The notes beneath the pieces were generated by a model that worked only from the letters and a program-made list of their open reading frames with translations, was not told the origin of the DNA and searched no databases. Below, piece by piece: positions 42,560 to 54,400 of a stretch of DNA of 64,000 nt; position 1 is the first letter of the stretch, and every line of letters starts with the position of its first letter. This DNA is from Stenopsyche tienmushanensis. Its lineage: Eukaryota; Arthropoda; Insecta; Trichoptera; Stenopsychidae. The stretch spans positions 1,736,001-1,800,000 of the forward strand of contig WACJ01000126.1 of NCBI GenBank assembly GCA_008973525.1, in the 5' to 3' direction. A program made the translations under genes and the position numbers.

Positions 42560-43000
42560 GCGGATGGACACTACTTGAACACAGACGTCACCGAAAGAAA
42601 GCCAGAGTGGGCCTCTACACGATGTTCCGTGGCACTTTCACCGAGTGTCGAGCGAGACGATCGCATGCGTCGCGCCCGCGTCTTGCCCGCGCCGCCGTCG
42701 CTTCGATTATGAATGGAGCGAATAGCGTACGGCGATCAAACCTACGTCATTGAACACATCACGCCACCGAGTGAACGACCACACTGACACCTTCCCGGTA
42801 CGAGACATTCTCCAACCTTGCAGCTGACCGACTCCCTGAAATAATCAATATCGACACACCGCAAAATCAAACAAGCGAGCAGATCGCACATGAGTAGGCG
42901 GCCGCGACTTGTCAACGCGCGAAACGTCAAAATAAGCCACCCTGCATTCAGTCGGACCTTAACGCAAATTAAATCGGCCATGTTTATTTCGCCAAAATTC
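42560..43000. other. GC-rich unassigned region upstream of the SLC25 gene
   Basis: A CpG-rich block centred on 42580-42960 lies upstream of the carrier gene and could be an alternative promoter or noncoding first exon on the minus strand. Open frames (for example 42742-43002 minus) have no recognisable motifs. Confidence 0.3.
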
Positions 43001-43779
43001 ATTCAAAACTTCACGCCCTTCTTCTTCTTTTAAAATGAACGCTTAAATTAAAAATCGACGCACGATAAGGATTCATTCAAAACATAAACAAATAAATGTC
43101 AAACAAAAAATAGTTAATTGAACGTGCGAACAATTAAGGGTTAGATCATCTGTCAGATTAAAATAGACTTTAATGCGCTCTGTGTGCGAACATTGAAACA
43201 TTTGCAATGCCATCGAATTAAATAAACGTACTAGTATTTTAGATCGGATATAGATGGCATTGCATAAAAATGAATAATTTCATATTAACGCTTTGAGTGC
43301 CGAAAATCGGAGACAGAGACGGATGCTTGCGTCTCATCATACATATCGATGGCAAGGTCGTGCTGTAAAGGCGCCCTTACACGTCTAAATTTAATTTATT
43401 TTTTTGGAAATTTTATTCATTTTATAAATATCAAGAGTTTAGTAATTTTGTTTGGAATACACACATGGATCAGAGCCGTAACAAGGGTATAAAGCGCTCG
43501 TGGCAAGTACATTCCCTCCCCCTCCCTGGAAATCTTATTTTTTAAATAAGTTAAATAACATTATTATAAATTCAATATATCAAATATTATTATTAAATAA
43601 ATTTCAAAATAATATACATAGAAAGTTCCAAAAGTATAGACCTGACCTAACGTATAGATAACGGTTGTGGTTTAAAAAAAATACTATGATAGAAAGTGTC
43701 TACCTTATAGTCTACCTCAGTCCAACTAATATGTAATCCGAGCTAGATTCAACTCTCGGGGAGTCTGCTCCTTCGTTTA

Positions 43780-44080
43780 CAACATTAAGATGTTGGGTGG
43801 CAGAGTTTAAACGAGGCCATACGAGTTGCCAAGACGAACAACGCAGGCATTTCCAAAATTGCTGTATATTGCATATTGACTGAAAATTTGGATATGAGAA
43901 AGCTGTGCGCAAGATGGGTACCGCGTTTGCTCACAATAAACAAACAGCGTCGTGATGATGTTTCAATCGTGTGTTTGGCGATGTTTCAAGCAATAAAGTC
44001 GAGTTTTTGCATCAATTTAGGATGCAAAATGAATCCATCACTTCATATTTAAGGCTAAGAAACATAGGGATCTATCACTG
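43780..44080 (+). mobile_element. mariner fragment, N-terminal linker region
   Basis: Reads a frame with ENLDMRKLCARWVPRLLT followed by INKQRRDDVSI and, after frame changes, the EFLHQF-like and ESITSY blocks. The signature LxxRKLCARWVPRxLT is diagnostic for mariner transposases between the DNA-binding and catalytic domains. Confidence 0.8.
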
Positions 44081-44094
44081 AGCTATTTATTGGT

Positions 44095-44290
44095 TTCGCT
44101 GTTTGGGACCCCAGGTACGCATTTATCCCCGAAAAAATAACTAAAAGAGGACGGAGGAGCCACAAAGTCTGTGTATCCAACCGGTCCACTTTTCGGATCG
44201 CTGCCATGAAGAATCGCTTTTCGCGCTTGCGATTGGGTGCCATACCTGAACATGTCTAGAGAACGATCACGAACTCTGATTACAAAATGA
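44095..44290 (-). repeat. dispersed repeat copy (GGACCGGTTGGACAC family)
   Basis: On the minus strand agagttcgtgatcgttctct and gacatgttcaggtatggc match the start of the 55500-55790 copy. The core gatccgaaaagtggaccggt then tggatacacagac follows. One frame reads AIRKVDRLDTQTLW. Confidence 0.65.
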
Positions 44291-44599
44291 AGTTGTTAAA
44301 AAAAATACTTGATCGGGTGGGTTGTTTAAACGATAACGAAAAAAGAAGGATTAAATAACTTAGTTTATATTATAAAAAGGGATAGAGTCAATCAGTGTTA
44401 ATTCATGTAAAGTAGAATGATTCGGTATTCTGCGTTTTGCGATGGCGCCCGTAGCGGGAACCTGATTTGCCACCCTCTTATTACGACCCTGATATGGATA
44501 ATAAGTCAAAGGTCATAATGTTTTTGCTAGATCTATGCTAGGTTTTATGATCATAAAAAAATGTGGTAATGTTACCACATGTTTTTCTTATTTCCTTTA

Positions 44600-45700
44600 T
44601 GTTGATAACCGGCTTCCGTTTTCCTCTTCAATATTTTTTTAACAACTTTACTAGTGTGGTATTTGCCATCTAACTCCTGGTCTACAAATACATTTTATAC
44701 AATTACTGTTAGGGATAATCTATTTGATTCTCCTAACATGTAAAGTTTTATACCATATTTGGGACATTTTTCTATCATGCTTTGACGAAAAATCAATCGA
44801 ATTCTACAAAGAACTAACGATTCATCTATCGACAGTTTGTGCGGTTAATAAATCACCTCCACCTTCCATTGTTCGTGTTGTTTTGAGAACAGGCGTTTGT
44901 TTTGATAATTAAGATATAAGCATCATCTTTATCGCTGACCAATTTTGTTTTTCTCCTTCGACTGTTCTGGAGTGGGGTCATTAACCGAGTATTTTCTTCT
45001 ACATTTGGTGTCACCAGCTGATCCCTTAGAATTTATAAACATTTTAGGCGTACATCGGTGGGATGATTAGTTCCCTGCTTCTAATTCTTATAAACTATAA
45101 ATAATGCTCATGCTGCAATATCTAACATATTGAAGAAAAAAGCTGCAAAATTTTATGCCCGGTACACAAAAAAATATTTTTTTCAAGCTAGTAGAAAAAG
45201 CTAGTGCCAACAAACCAGCAACTCTAGCTTTGTATAAATAGAGCTAACATAACTTTTAAACCATTTTTTTAGCTCAAAAACGGAGCTAGAGGTATACTTC
45301 CAGTTTACCAGCACTTGTTTGCGTTACTAGCTTGAAAATCAGCCTTATCCGTGGCTTTTAGGCTTCTCCAATAACTTTGGTATTATAATGGATAGTTGAC
45401 AATGGGATAAAAGTTTTTGATTTTTTGCAACATATGAATCAGCTGAAACATAATCCGAACATGGACGACGACGTTTTGGAATATTTTTTTTCGGAACATG
45501 TACATTTTTTATTTTGGCGGATAGTCTCAACATAAGCAAGCCCTGCCTGCTGAAGTTTTTCTACGCTTCCAGTTATTCCGCTGTACTTGCCAGTTAATTC
45601 CAGTAGCAATTTTTCACCTAGGTTGATTGCCCCTAGCTTTCTGGGTCTGGCCAGACTATTTTCATTGATTCTAGATGTATAAATAGAAATATCCCTTTTT
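44600..45700 (-). mobile_element. piggyBac-like transposase remnant, copy 1
   Basis: On the minus strand a stop-free segment (about 44855-44700) reads KLSIDESLVLCRIRLIFRQ then KYGIKLYML. This is the DDE piggyBac block in which SxDES carries a catalytic aspartate and KYGIKLY is strongly conserved. Upstream on the same strand (45690-45345) are decayed parts reading KNIPKRRRP and LSIIIPKLLEKP, the KDIP / LLSTMH regions, scrambled by frameshifts. A second copy of the C-terminal part lies at 49990-50400. Confidence 0.75.
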
Positions 45701-46381
45701 CTCGAAACATGAGAATCCCGAACATTTTTATAAACCCTAAATTTTGGACATTTTTTTCAATGGACTAAGTCAGGGAGATTTGATAAGATCTATACATAGC
45801 TAATATTAAAAATAAACAGATCATCTTTTTGACAGAAGAATTAAATAATATTTCGAAGAAATGAACGAATATTGTGTGTTAATGCAAAACAATATCAACG
45901 TAGCCAAGCCAGGCGTATTCTTGGTACGAAATGAGTTAAGTGCCGAAGGGCATGAAATTCCCAGAAGAAGAAATCGACATCTGGTTTTTAGCACGTAGCG
46001 CAAACATACGTGATTTACGTCGACTATGCATTGCAAAATTGTCGTCATATGATCTCATTTTTTAAATATTAGTACACTAATTAAAAAAACCCAAATATTC
46101 TTTAACGCCATTTAAAACATGATTTTGTCAGTTATTCGTCGCTCATGGTGCAATCGTATCGTTTGCGAATTTGCTTTTGGGATATATTTTCGTCGTGCTT
46201 GTGATTTTATATAAATAACAGAGTGTCATATTGTAACTGTGGCTAAAAGCGTATGAAAGTACTTACGGGTACTAACAAAACCCTGTGATTTTTTGTTGTC
46301 GTCGAAAATGTGTCTAAATCATAGGCTTTTCGTTGATTTTCAACACCTCATCGAATGATTTAATTTTTGTCAAAATATGTA

Positions 46382-46772
46382 TACACTCAAAACTTTTTTT
46401 TGTGCGATTTCGAAGTTATGCGGTTTTTTTTAAAACAATTTTTTCTTTTTTTAAATTTTACAAAGAGTACGTATCGAGATATTTTGGATAAAATAGGAAA
46501 TAAATCATTAACACTAACCGAAATTTGGAAAAAAACAATAATTTGGGACTGTGTAAATCATATTGCATCTGCTATCGTTGAATTACGATCATTCCCTTTA
46601 TCCTACCATAATAAAATCTTTTAACGTGTTTGCGATTGACATCATATTTCAGGTTTTAATTGATTAATTTACTTCATTATTTTTATGCGATTCTGGATAT
46701 ATTTTATATAGCTGTTTCAAAGTTATGCGGTTTTTAAAATCCACAGAACGCACAAAAAAAGGTTTAAGTATA
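46382..46772. mobile_element. Tc1/pogo-like MITE, copy 2
   Basis: Starts TACACTCAAAAC followed by TTTTTTTTGTGCGATTTCGA and AGTTATGCGG. It ends with AAGTTATGCGGTTTTTAAAA, ACGCACAAAAAAAGG and TTTAAGTATA. The blocks are the same as in 29880-30363 but the order is inverted. No coding capacity. Confidence 0.6.
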
Positions 46773-46924
46773 TTATGATTTTTTTCATAATAATACAAAG
46801 TAAAACGTGATATCCTGTACAAATCTTATGTAAAAAATATTTAGGTCTGGTCAAACCTATTTATGTAGTTTTGTAGCTGGTATACAAAAGCACCAGCTTT
46901 GGATTCTGGGTATAGTGACATACC

Positions 46925-47270
46925 CACATCTTATTCCCCGTCAAGATAGAGCCCAGAAAAGCTTATCGCTTTTGTGCAAAACGATCCAAAAATTTTAACG
47001 ATGCTCCGGTGTGAGCATTCTGGACACCCATCTCGCACACAGATTCTCGGAACCAAGTTTTTTCGACGCAATATCACCAAGGAAACTTCGAGAAATCTCA
47101 GCAAATTCTTCGTGAAGGTCGTCAAGCGTCATTTCGTACTTGTTCTTCAATTTTTTGCACAAATTCGTCAGAAATGACTGATGGTCTCCCACTCGTTGCT
47201 TCGTCGTGCATTCACGGTGAAATTGTTCTGCAAAATAAAAAAACGGTTGATCGCGCGGATCTCGCATCGG
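46925..47270 (-). mobile_element. mariner fragment of a second lineage
   Basis: A 90-codon frame on the minus strand reads QSFLTNLCKKLK, MTLDDLHEEFAEISRS, FLGDIASKKLG and NLCARWVSRMLTPEHR. It matches mariner linker sequence of the type TLDDLHEEFPEVSRSTLH...LCARWVPRMLTPEHR. The wording differs clearly from the ALFEVGTAF family, so at least two mariner lineages have invaded. Confidence 0.8.
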
Positions 47271-47279
47271 AAGAATTTA

Positions 47280-48160
47280 CTGTGACTGAACAAAATGACC
47301 GACAAATACTCACGTATACTTTTGCGAGAATTTTTCATTACTGTTGATGTCGGTAGGAAAGGTGTTTTAAAGTTTACTGGTATTAAAGTTTAATCACTAT
47401 TACCCTGATAATGAGGATCTTCGCAGAGGAAATCTTTTTGATTAATAATCCCTTCATGTAGGACATTATTTCATGTACTCCTACGAGTAGAGAAAAAATT
47501 TAATTTACGTGCATGTCTTTATTAAAATCAAAATAAAGGAATAGACTGGACGTGAATGCAGCATTTCGTCTGACAGAACTGCAGCCAAGAATAGTATTTG
47601 AAAAATATTACAGGATATTGTTGATATATCTGTTGACTATTTTTGTTTGTCACAGTACACTTACTTTCTGAACATGCCTCGGATTAGCAAAAATGCAAAA
47701 GCAAGTTTTGCAATAATTTGTTGAAAAAATCCATTGTTTTTGTTAAATTTTAATGTAATAGACAATCTAAGATTAAAAACAATTGCATAAATATTGTAGA
47801 TGACCCTTATATTGAGACATTTTTGCCAAAAATGCATCGTGGCAATGCATAGACCTCGAACAGCATTGGAAAAATGGTGATTTCAAACGGGCATGATATC
47901 GAACAGAACGAAATTTTAATCCGGTATCCCTGATATTTGAACAAAATCTCAATATAAGCGAAAAAATTATATTTGAAATGAAATTTGCTTCAATAACTAT
48001 TTGGGCCAATTGTCTCAAGTAGCGCCAATGCATAATGATCCGAATATATTCCTATTTACACAAATATAATCATAGGGGATGGCTTAACATCGCCCAAGAC
48101 TATTAATATGTGACGATGTCGACTTTATCATTTTTTTGCGGCGAGTAATTTTAGTCGCGT
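47280..48160. other. intergenic AT-rich stretch before the SLC17 promoter
   Basis: No gene or element could be supported here. Confidence 0.4.
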
Positions 48161-48323
48161 CCTGTTAATTGAAGGTCAATGGATCACCAAAGTCGTTAAT
48201 GCTCCAGGAAAAATGCACGCGCCTGGACGCAGGACTGCATTGCGTTTGGCTGGATTTGCGGTCATATTTGCAGTTTGTTGAAAGCTCTTTCATCATTATC
48301 GCTTTTACTTCGCTCATCTCCGA

Positions 48324-48357
48324 TCAGTCCGGGGCGAGAAGCTTCGGCGAGTGGACG
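48324..48357 (+). promoter_or_regulatory. Inr + DPE core promoter for the SLC17 gene
   Basis: TCAGTC (48324-48329) matches the arthropod initiator with A+1 at 48326. GGACG begins exactly at +28 (48353-48357) and fits the downstream promoter element consensus RGWYV at its strictly fixed spacing. The surroundings are locally GC-rich. The leader runs about 90 bases to the ATG at 48416. The spacing match is strong, but use of this start is inferred. Confidence 0.5.
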
Positions 48358-48415
48358 CATTCGTTAAAACATACAGCGGGTCGTTCTTGTGCTTTTAAAA
48401 AAAATAAATATCAAA

Positions 48416-51400
48416 ATGAAGGAAGTCCAGGCGAAGGGGAGCCCTTTAGGGAGTGAGTACAATATTCGAATTTATTCAAATCAAATTAATTTGAAGTTTT
48501 GATTAAAATTTTGTAATCGCTGAGTGTTTGGTATTGTTGTAACAATTCGTCACGACGACGACCAAAAATTCAGCGATGTGCAAAAAATTCAAAAAAAATT
48601 TTTTTTTTGGGCAAAGGTCAAGGGGTCAAGATGAAAAGATTGCATTTGAAAAAATATATTATTATAGAGTTGAACATTATCATCGTGTTGTTCAATTATG
48701 TGCGATTTGTTGCTATCGTTTTATGTTCGCGGAGGTGAAAAGGTAATCAATCCGAATGCTGACATATTGTCGCCCCAATTGATTTGCACGCAATTCGTAT
48801 TTGATTCGGATGCAATCTCAAAATTGATATTTATTTCGGATCTGTGTTATGATGCACGCTTTTGCATGATGTATTTTCAGACGATAACCATGATCGATGG
48901 ACGTGTTCGCATCGTTTTTCAGATGCAACCGATACCTGTTTCAATTAAATGCAGTATTTGCATTTAAATAGTTGCGAGTGCTGAAAACGCGACAATGCCC
49001 TAATAATAGATCCGAGGAAAATTCCCATTTTCTCGACCTTCATTGACCTTATGAAGTGCACGCTCTTTCAGCATGTTTACTCGGGGATACATCATGTCGT
49101 TTCGGGAATGCAATCCAAGCTTATGATTGTATTGAAAGTCGTCGAAAGATCGAATACTTTTCGGTGGTGGACGAATCGATGGTCGTTTTGTATCGACATT
49201 CTCTGACTACGTGCGGATTTTCACGAGGGTGATGCCCTGAGAAAGTGCCCTTAATGGTTTCGTCCTTTTGACTCTTTGGAGGATGGCATCGAATAAGTCT
49301 GCACGTTCTGTTATCCATATTTAATCTCGCCAAGGTTTGTTTGTGTCCTCCTTTCATGATTGAGGGGAACGTTTACTGAGCATTTGCTCTCTTTAAATAG
49401 CAGCTATTTTCATTCCATCTAATTTTAAGCTAAAATACTCAAACATTTGACTCTGTACACTTGATAAATGAGCATTAAAATCATGTCCTTTCACAAGCCC
49501 AAGCTACGAATGCAGGTTTTACATTTTGGACACGGCGATAATCAATTAATTGTTGTTGAAGCACATTGTTTTCATAACCATGGATTTACGACTAATCGTC
49601 GGAGATTAGATAGTCAATTCAAATATTAGCATTAGTTTTTTTTATCGAACACTCAACACCATGTTTATAATTAACAATAGTGAGTACAGAAACAAAATCA
49701 ATAGTAACATTGCGAAGAAATCTACACAATAATCCGAATGCATTCATCAGCTTAATTACCGATTGCTATCATCAAATCACGACCTGCTTATGTATGTACG
49801 ATTTAATGATCACTCGCTGCTCCAAATGACTGGTGGATCCCTTTTCAATTCAATCCGCCATTAGATGTAATGGGATATTATTTTAATGATCAATCAATTC
49901 TAAATTTAAAACACAATTGGCTAATATTGGCTTACATCGGTGGTTCAAAGACAGAACTAGAGATACTACCCTCTCAGATTACAGGCGCTTGCTTGCGCTA
50001 CTAGCTTGAAAAACAGCCTCGTATGCACCGGACACAACACGTTAACACTTCCCTTGTGCTTATTGTATCATAAAATAACATTATCTGTGGTTTTTGGGCT
50101 TCTTCAACAACTTTGGTATTATAATGGACAGTTGACAATGGGATAACAGTTTTTGTATACATGCAGATAATCTGCTGAATTTTTTTCACGACATAGAATG
50201 CTATAAAATAATTGTCAGAAATAAGCATTTTTCCATTTCTTTTGTACTTGTCAGTTAATTCCAGTAGCACCTTTTCACATAAGTTGACTGCCCCTGGTTT
50301 TCTAAGTCTGGTCAGATCACTTTCATTGACTCTAGGTGTATAAATAGAAATATCCTTTTATCTCGAAACACAATTGTCTCTTAAAGTCAGGGAGATTCAG
50401 TGAGATCTATTCATAGCTACTATTAAAAAAAATCATCGCAAAGCAAAAAGGTCTGGTCAGATCACTTTATTGACAGAAGGTTTAAAGGGATGTCTCACTC
50501 CGACTTCGGAGTGCCCATGCGGAGATCTGTTCATGGACGTGTCCGATCATGGGGAGCTCTTTTATCGTATCGGCGGTCCGAAGAGCGGACCGGTTGGACA
50601 TACACAGACGCTACAGGGATAAAACTGTTCCCGGAGCTTTCTACGATGCATACTCAATCGTATATATATTTTAGCCTAATATTTACTTAGTTTTAAGTCT
50701 TTGGCCAGCTTCCCCCCGCGCTCAGAATGCTAGTGCATAAATTAATTCGGTTTTGCTTTTCGCATGCACATTTTTTGCGTGCGAGTTGGCATGTACCTGA
50801 TTAGTGGATCCAATACGTAGCCCGGACCAGAGACGGGTCCCGCAGTCTCCATGTATATTTTTTATATTGTATTTATACTGTTCGTTTTTTGGAATCTTGT
50901 ATGCACGTCCGCCAGGTCAAACGTTACCAATTCAATGCTGGTTTATAATCATTCGTGTATAAATACATATTTGCATTTATTTTCATATTCTGCTGTTAAT
51001 ATGCGAATGCATCTTCAACATTGCATCCTAAATTATGATCTGAACAATTTCTCATTTTTTTACAGTAACTCACTGCTGCTTCAAAGATCCAGCTTTCAAA
51101 TGTTCTGTTTGTTGCGCGCTTTCTGCGCTTATAGGAAATCAAACTGGACGTACTAATGTATGATTTAGATATATGTATCAGTTTGCTTGGATTTCAGCCA
51201 ATATAAATCTGATGCTGAAGTCGATAATATAAAATCGACTTTTTGTTAAGACGATTGTTTGGATAGGTGCTATGTTTCAATAAAAATACATAAGAAAACA
51301 AAACCAAGACCCAAGTCCCGACAGCCTTTGATCAGAAAAGCGCCTAATCAATTCGTTTACGCCATTGGTTTATCAAAATATGAACAATTTAGAATTGTTA

Positions 51401-54400
51401 TGCCCGATGTGCAAGCTTGACTTTTATATAACATAGGACACGTGCTTCAATAAATGAAAGTGATCTGAATTTTACGTGAGAGTATTTTTTCTTACGATAC
51501 TCTAACAATGAATCTGTCCACGCGATTAATGCCCAGCTTTTAGATTTAAAATAGATTATTTTCGTTATATCTGCAATTTTTTAGCGTGTTGCGTGGGCGA
51601 TAATAGTCTATGCTCTTCTCAATAACTAGTTGATACCGGTTTGATAATCGACGAACTCATTGAATTTTTCTAAACTTGTCCTCCTTAACAATGTTTATTT
51701 AAAATGTGTACGCACGCCAGGTATTTATTGGTGACTCCATGCGAATGAACTTCCAACGTATCTTCAGCTGACCTTCGACAATGTTGATATTTTAATATAT
51801 CCAAACGAATGCTCTAATGAAATTGCAATAATATTATTCAATGAATATTGAGGGTCAGTGGTCAAGGGCTGCAAGTGCGCATGCGCAAATATTTATGGGG
51901 AAAACATTTCCATGGAGTAATTCAGTAATTATACAATGATGGATAGATCGATGCTATATCATTGCTGCCCTCAGCCCAATTATGATGCCCTCGCGAGGAG
52001 CACTTATAAGGGGGTATCACATGAACGTTCGGAATTCGTAATAAATTCAATAATAATAATCTCTATTATGAGGTTCATCCAGAAAGTAAGTGTACAACAT
52101 TTATGTAAGATCGAAAAATGCTCGTATTCAATTGAAATTCACTGGATAATTCACGAATATATTAAACTATTTTTCAACGTAATCGTTTTATTCAAGATTG
52201 TGTTTTGGATTTTGGTCAATGGCGAAGTTGCTTGGCTTCCAAAATCAGATCCAGACAAAATGACGAAACACTCGATGCTTTAATGTTACTACAACGTAAT
52301 ACATAGATTTCCACGCAGTTGAATTCCGTAAATAATTCATCTGCGAATTTATATTATTGATATAAATCTAAAATAACATATTGATTCTAGCTTTTAGCGA
52401 ACTATCTGCTAATTTTTAAGTAGGCTCGTTATGTACAGATCGAACAAAACGCGGAAATTTTAAACGGAATGCTCACTTTGACAGCTATCTGCTATTCAAA
52501 AATCTGTTTTTTAGTGGAAATTATTACACATTTTTAATATTAATATTTATTTAATAAACCTGGTCGGTATTAAAAATAATATGTTTGGGCCGTAGACATA
52601 AGAATAAGATAATCGGGAAATAACGCAAAGTCGACATTCTTTGCCAATATGTTTATTTTCTTGTATGGAGAGCCCAGCTGCGAGACCGCTGAGGAGCCGG
52701 CGGGAAGAATGCGCCTTTCCCGACAGCGAAGGCTATCGATCGGCTAGCTTTTTTTGTCCTGTGCCGTTGCATCCCGACTTTGCGCACGCGCAGAAGGGCA
52801 TAGAGAGACCGCTGTTAATTGCGCCTGCACAGATTAAAAGTAGTTTAGCAGCGGGTGGTTTTTACCCCATAGTGAATTAACAATTAAATTTAAATTGTAT
52901 TAAAAAATCTGTATTGATTAAAAATGTATACATTTAACTCGTTCCGGTTCTGTCTCGCCTTTTGAGGCACGTCCCCAGGCAAAGAAATCCAATGGTGTCA
53001 GGTCTGTGGGAATGTGGACCTACTGATTACAGAAGTGGGTGAAATCTGTGTGAAAGGTACACCACTATCCTCAACAGCCTAGACAAACAGGGGATGGTAC
53101 TACGAATCTCTATGGCTAGGTACTACGAATGACCGAACCGATACGAGTGCCATGGGAACGGGGTTGAAGCCCCTGCAGCTTGGACTTGTCCATTTTGCAG
53201 CCCCCTTCAAACTGAGGTTGGACTCGTGGGGGCAGGGAACTCGTGAACAGTATCTCCCTCGATCTTAGCATAATTCGTAATTCCCATAATCCTTCTATGC
53301 AGCGTACCTTCGGGTACATGCAAAATCGGAAGCTGTTCTCCTTGCAGGGACCTCGCCTCCTCTGGAAGACGCGGAGTGAAAGATCGGGCACTTGGAAGCT
53401 CTTGCGTGAGTGTTTTTCTATCGGGATAAAGTTCAGTGGATGATATTCTGTGTGGCTAGCCTGGGGTTACCCGGAACAGATCGTACAGCAGCGCAGGTAA
53501 TATGGAACATATCGAATCCGTTGGTGCCCTCAGCTGCTGTCTGTTACAATATGTTTCAAAGTCCTTGTTTTTAAATAGGGATGCTTATATGATCCTTCAC
53601 AATATTCAGTCAGTAATCTAGAAACGAGGGAATAGTGATGAAATATAACAATTATATGATAAATAGATTAGTGTTACACAAACTTTTCGTATGGACCTAT
53701 ATTAAGCTTTCATCTACGTCGTGCATATTTTGAGCTGAATGCGTCAAATTGTAATAAATTTTAAATAATGCATGCTTAAAATTCTTTCGCAGCGCTGAAA
53801 GATTATTATGCTTAGTGCTTTGGACCGACAAAAAACAATTCATTCAGATTTAGAACGCCAGCTATTTTTAAGCTCCCGAGTCATGATCAAAATGTTAACC
53901 CTGTCATCTTGGGAATTCAGATCTGGTTTAACAAGCGCGACCTGTTTGCTTCGAGTCTTATGATGATGAAGAAATGACACTTGACTAATGAGAGCCATTT
54001 GTTAGGAATACAAAGAGAGTCGAAGTAGAAGATCATCGAACGTCTATTGATGAGGTCCGCACTTGGCTATCTCTGATGTCCTAGATGCTAGAATGATAAG
54101 AGTTGAGGAAAACACCAATGCTAAATGTCATTCATTTTAAAATGTTAATCTTATTCACGTTGATGAAAAAAATATGTTTGTTTAGTAAGTGTTGGGTTGT
54201 TGCAGGAAGAGTGTGGTCTGAGTAGGGTTTGCGGGTTCCGTTGGCTACGAGATGTCTGAGTGTGAAATAGAGTTATGCTCTGATGACTGTGGGTGCTGTA
54301 TTCTAGATACCTCCGACGATGGTACTTGCGATTGTGAATTTATATGCATTCAGAGCTGCATAGACTCTTGTAAGCCATTCTACTACTGTTGCTTAGATCA

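Noticed and set aside
42742..43002. 86-codon minus-strand frame upstream of the SLC25 gene
   Set aside because: No motif and no splice site linking it to the carrier; the carrier already has a well-supported first coding exon at 42007.
48698..48967. 89-codon frame in SLC17 intron 1
   Set aside because: No motif, no splice sites in phase, and AT-rich flanks; likely chance.
51936..52283. 115-codon plus-strand frame
   Set aside because: It runs across a mariner-type end and a hAT fragment read in the wrong frame, so it is an accidental chimera.
52641..52880. 79-codon GC-rich frame
   Set aside because: No recognisable domain and no gene context; kept only as a GC-rich patch.
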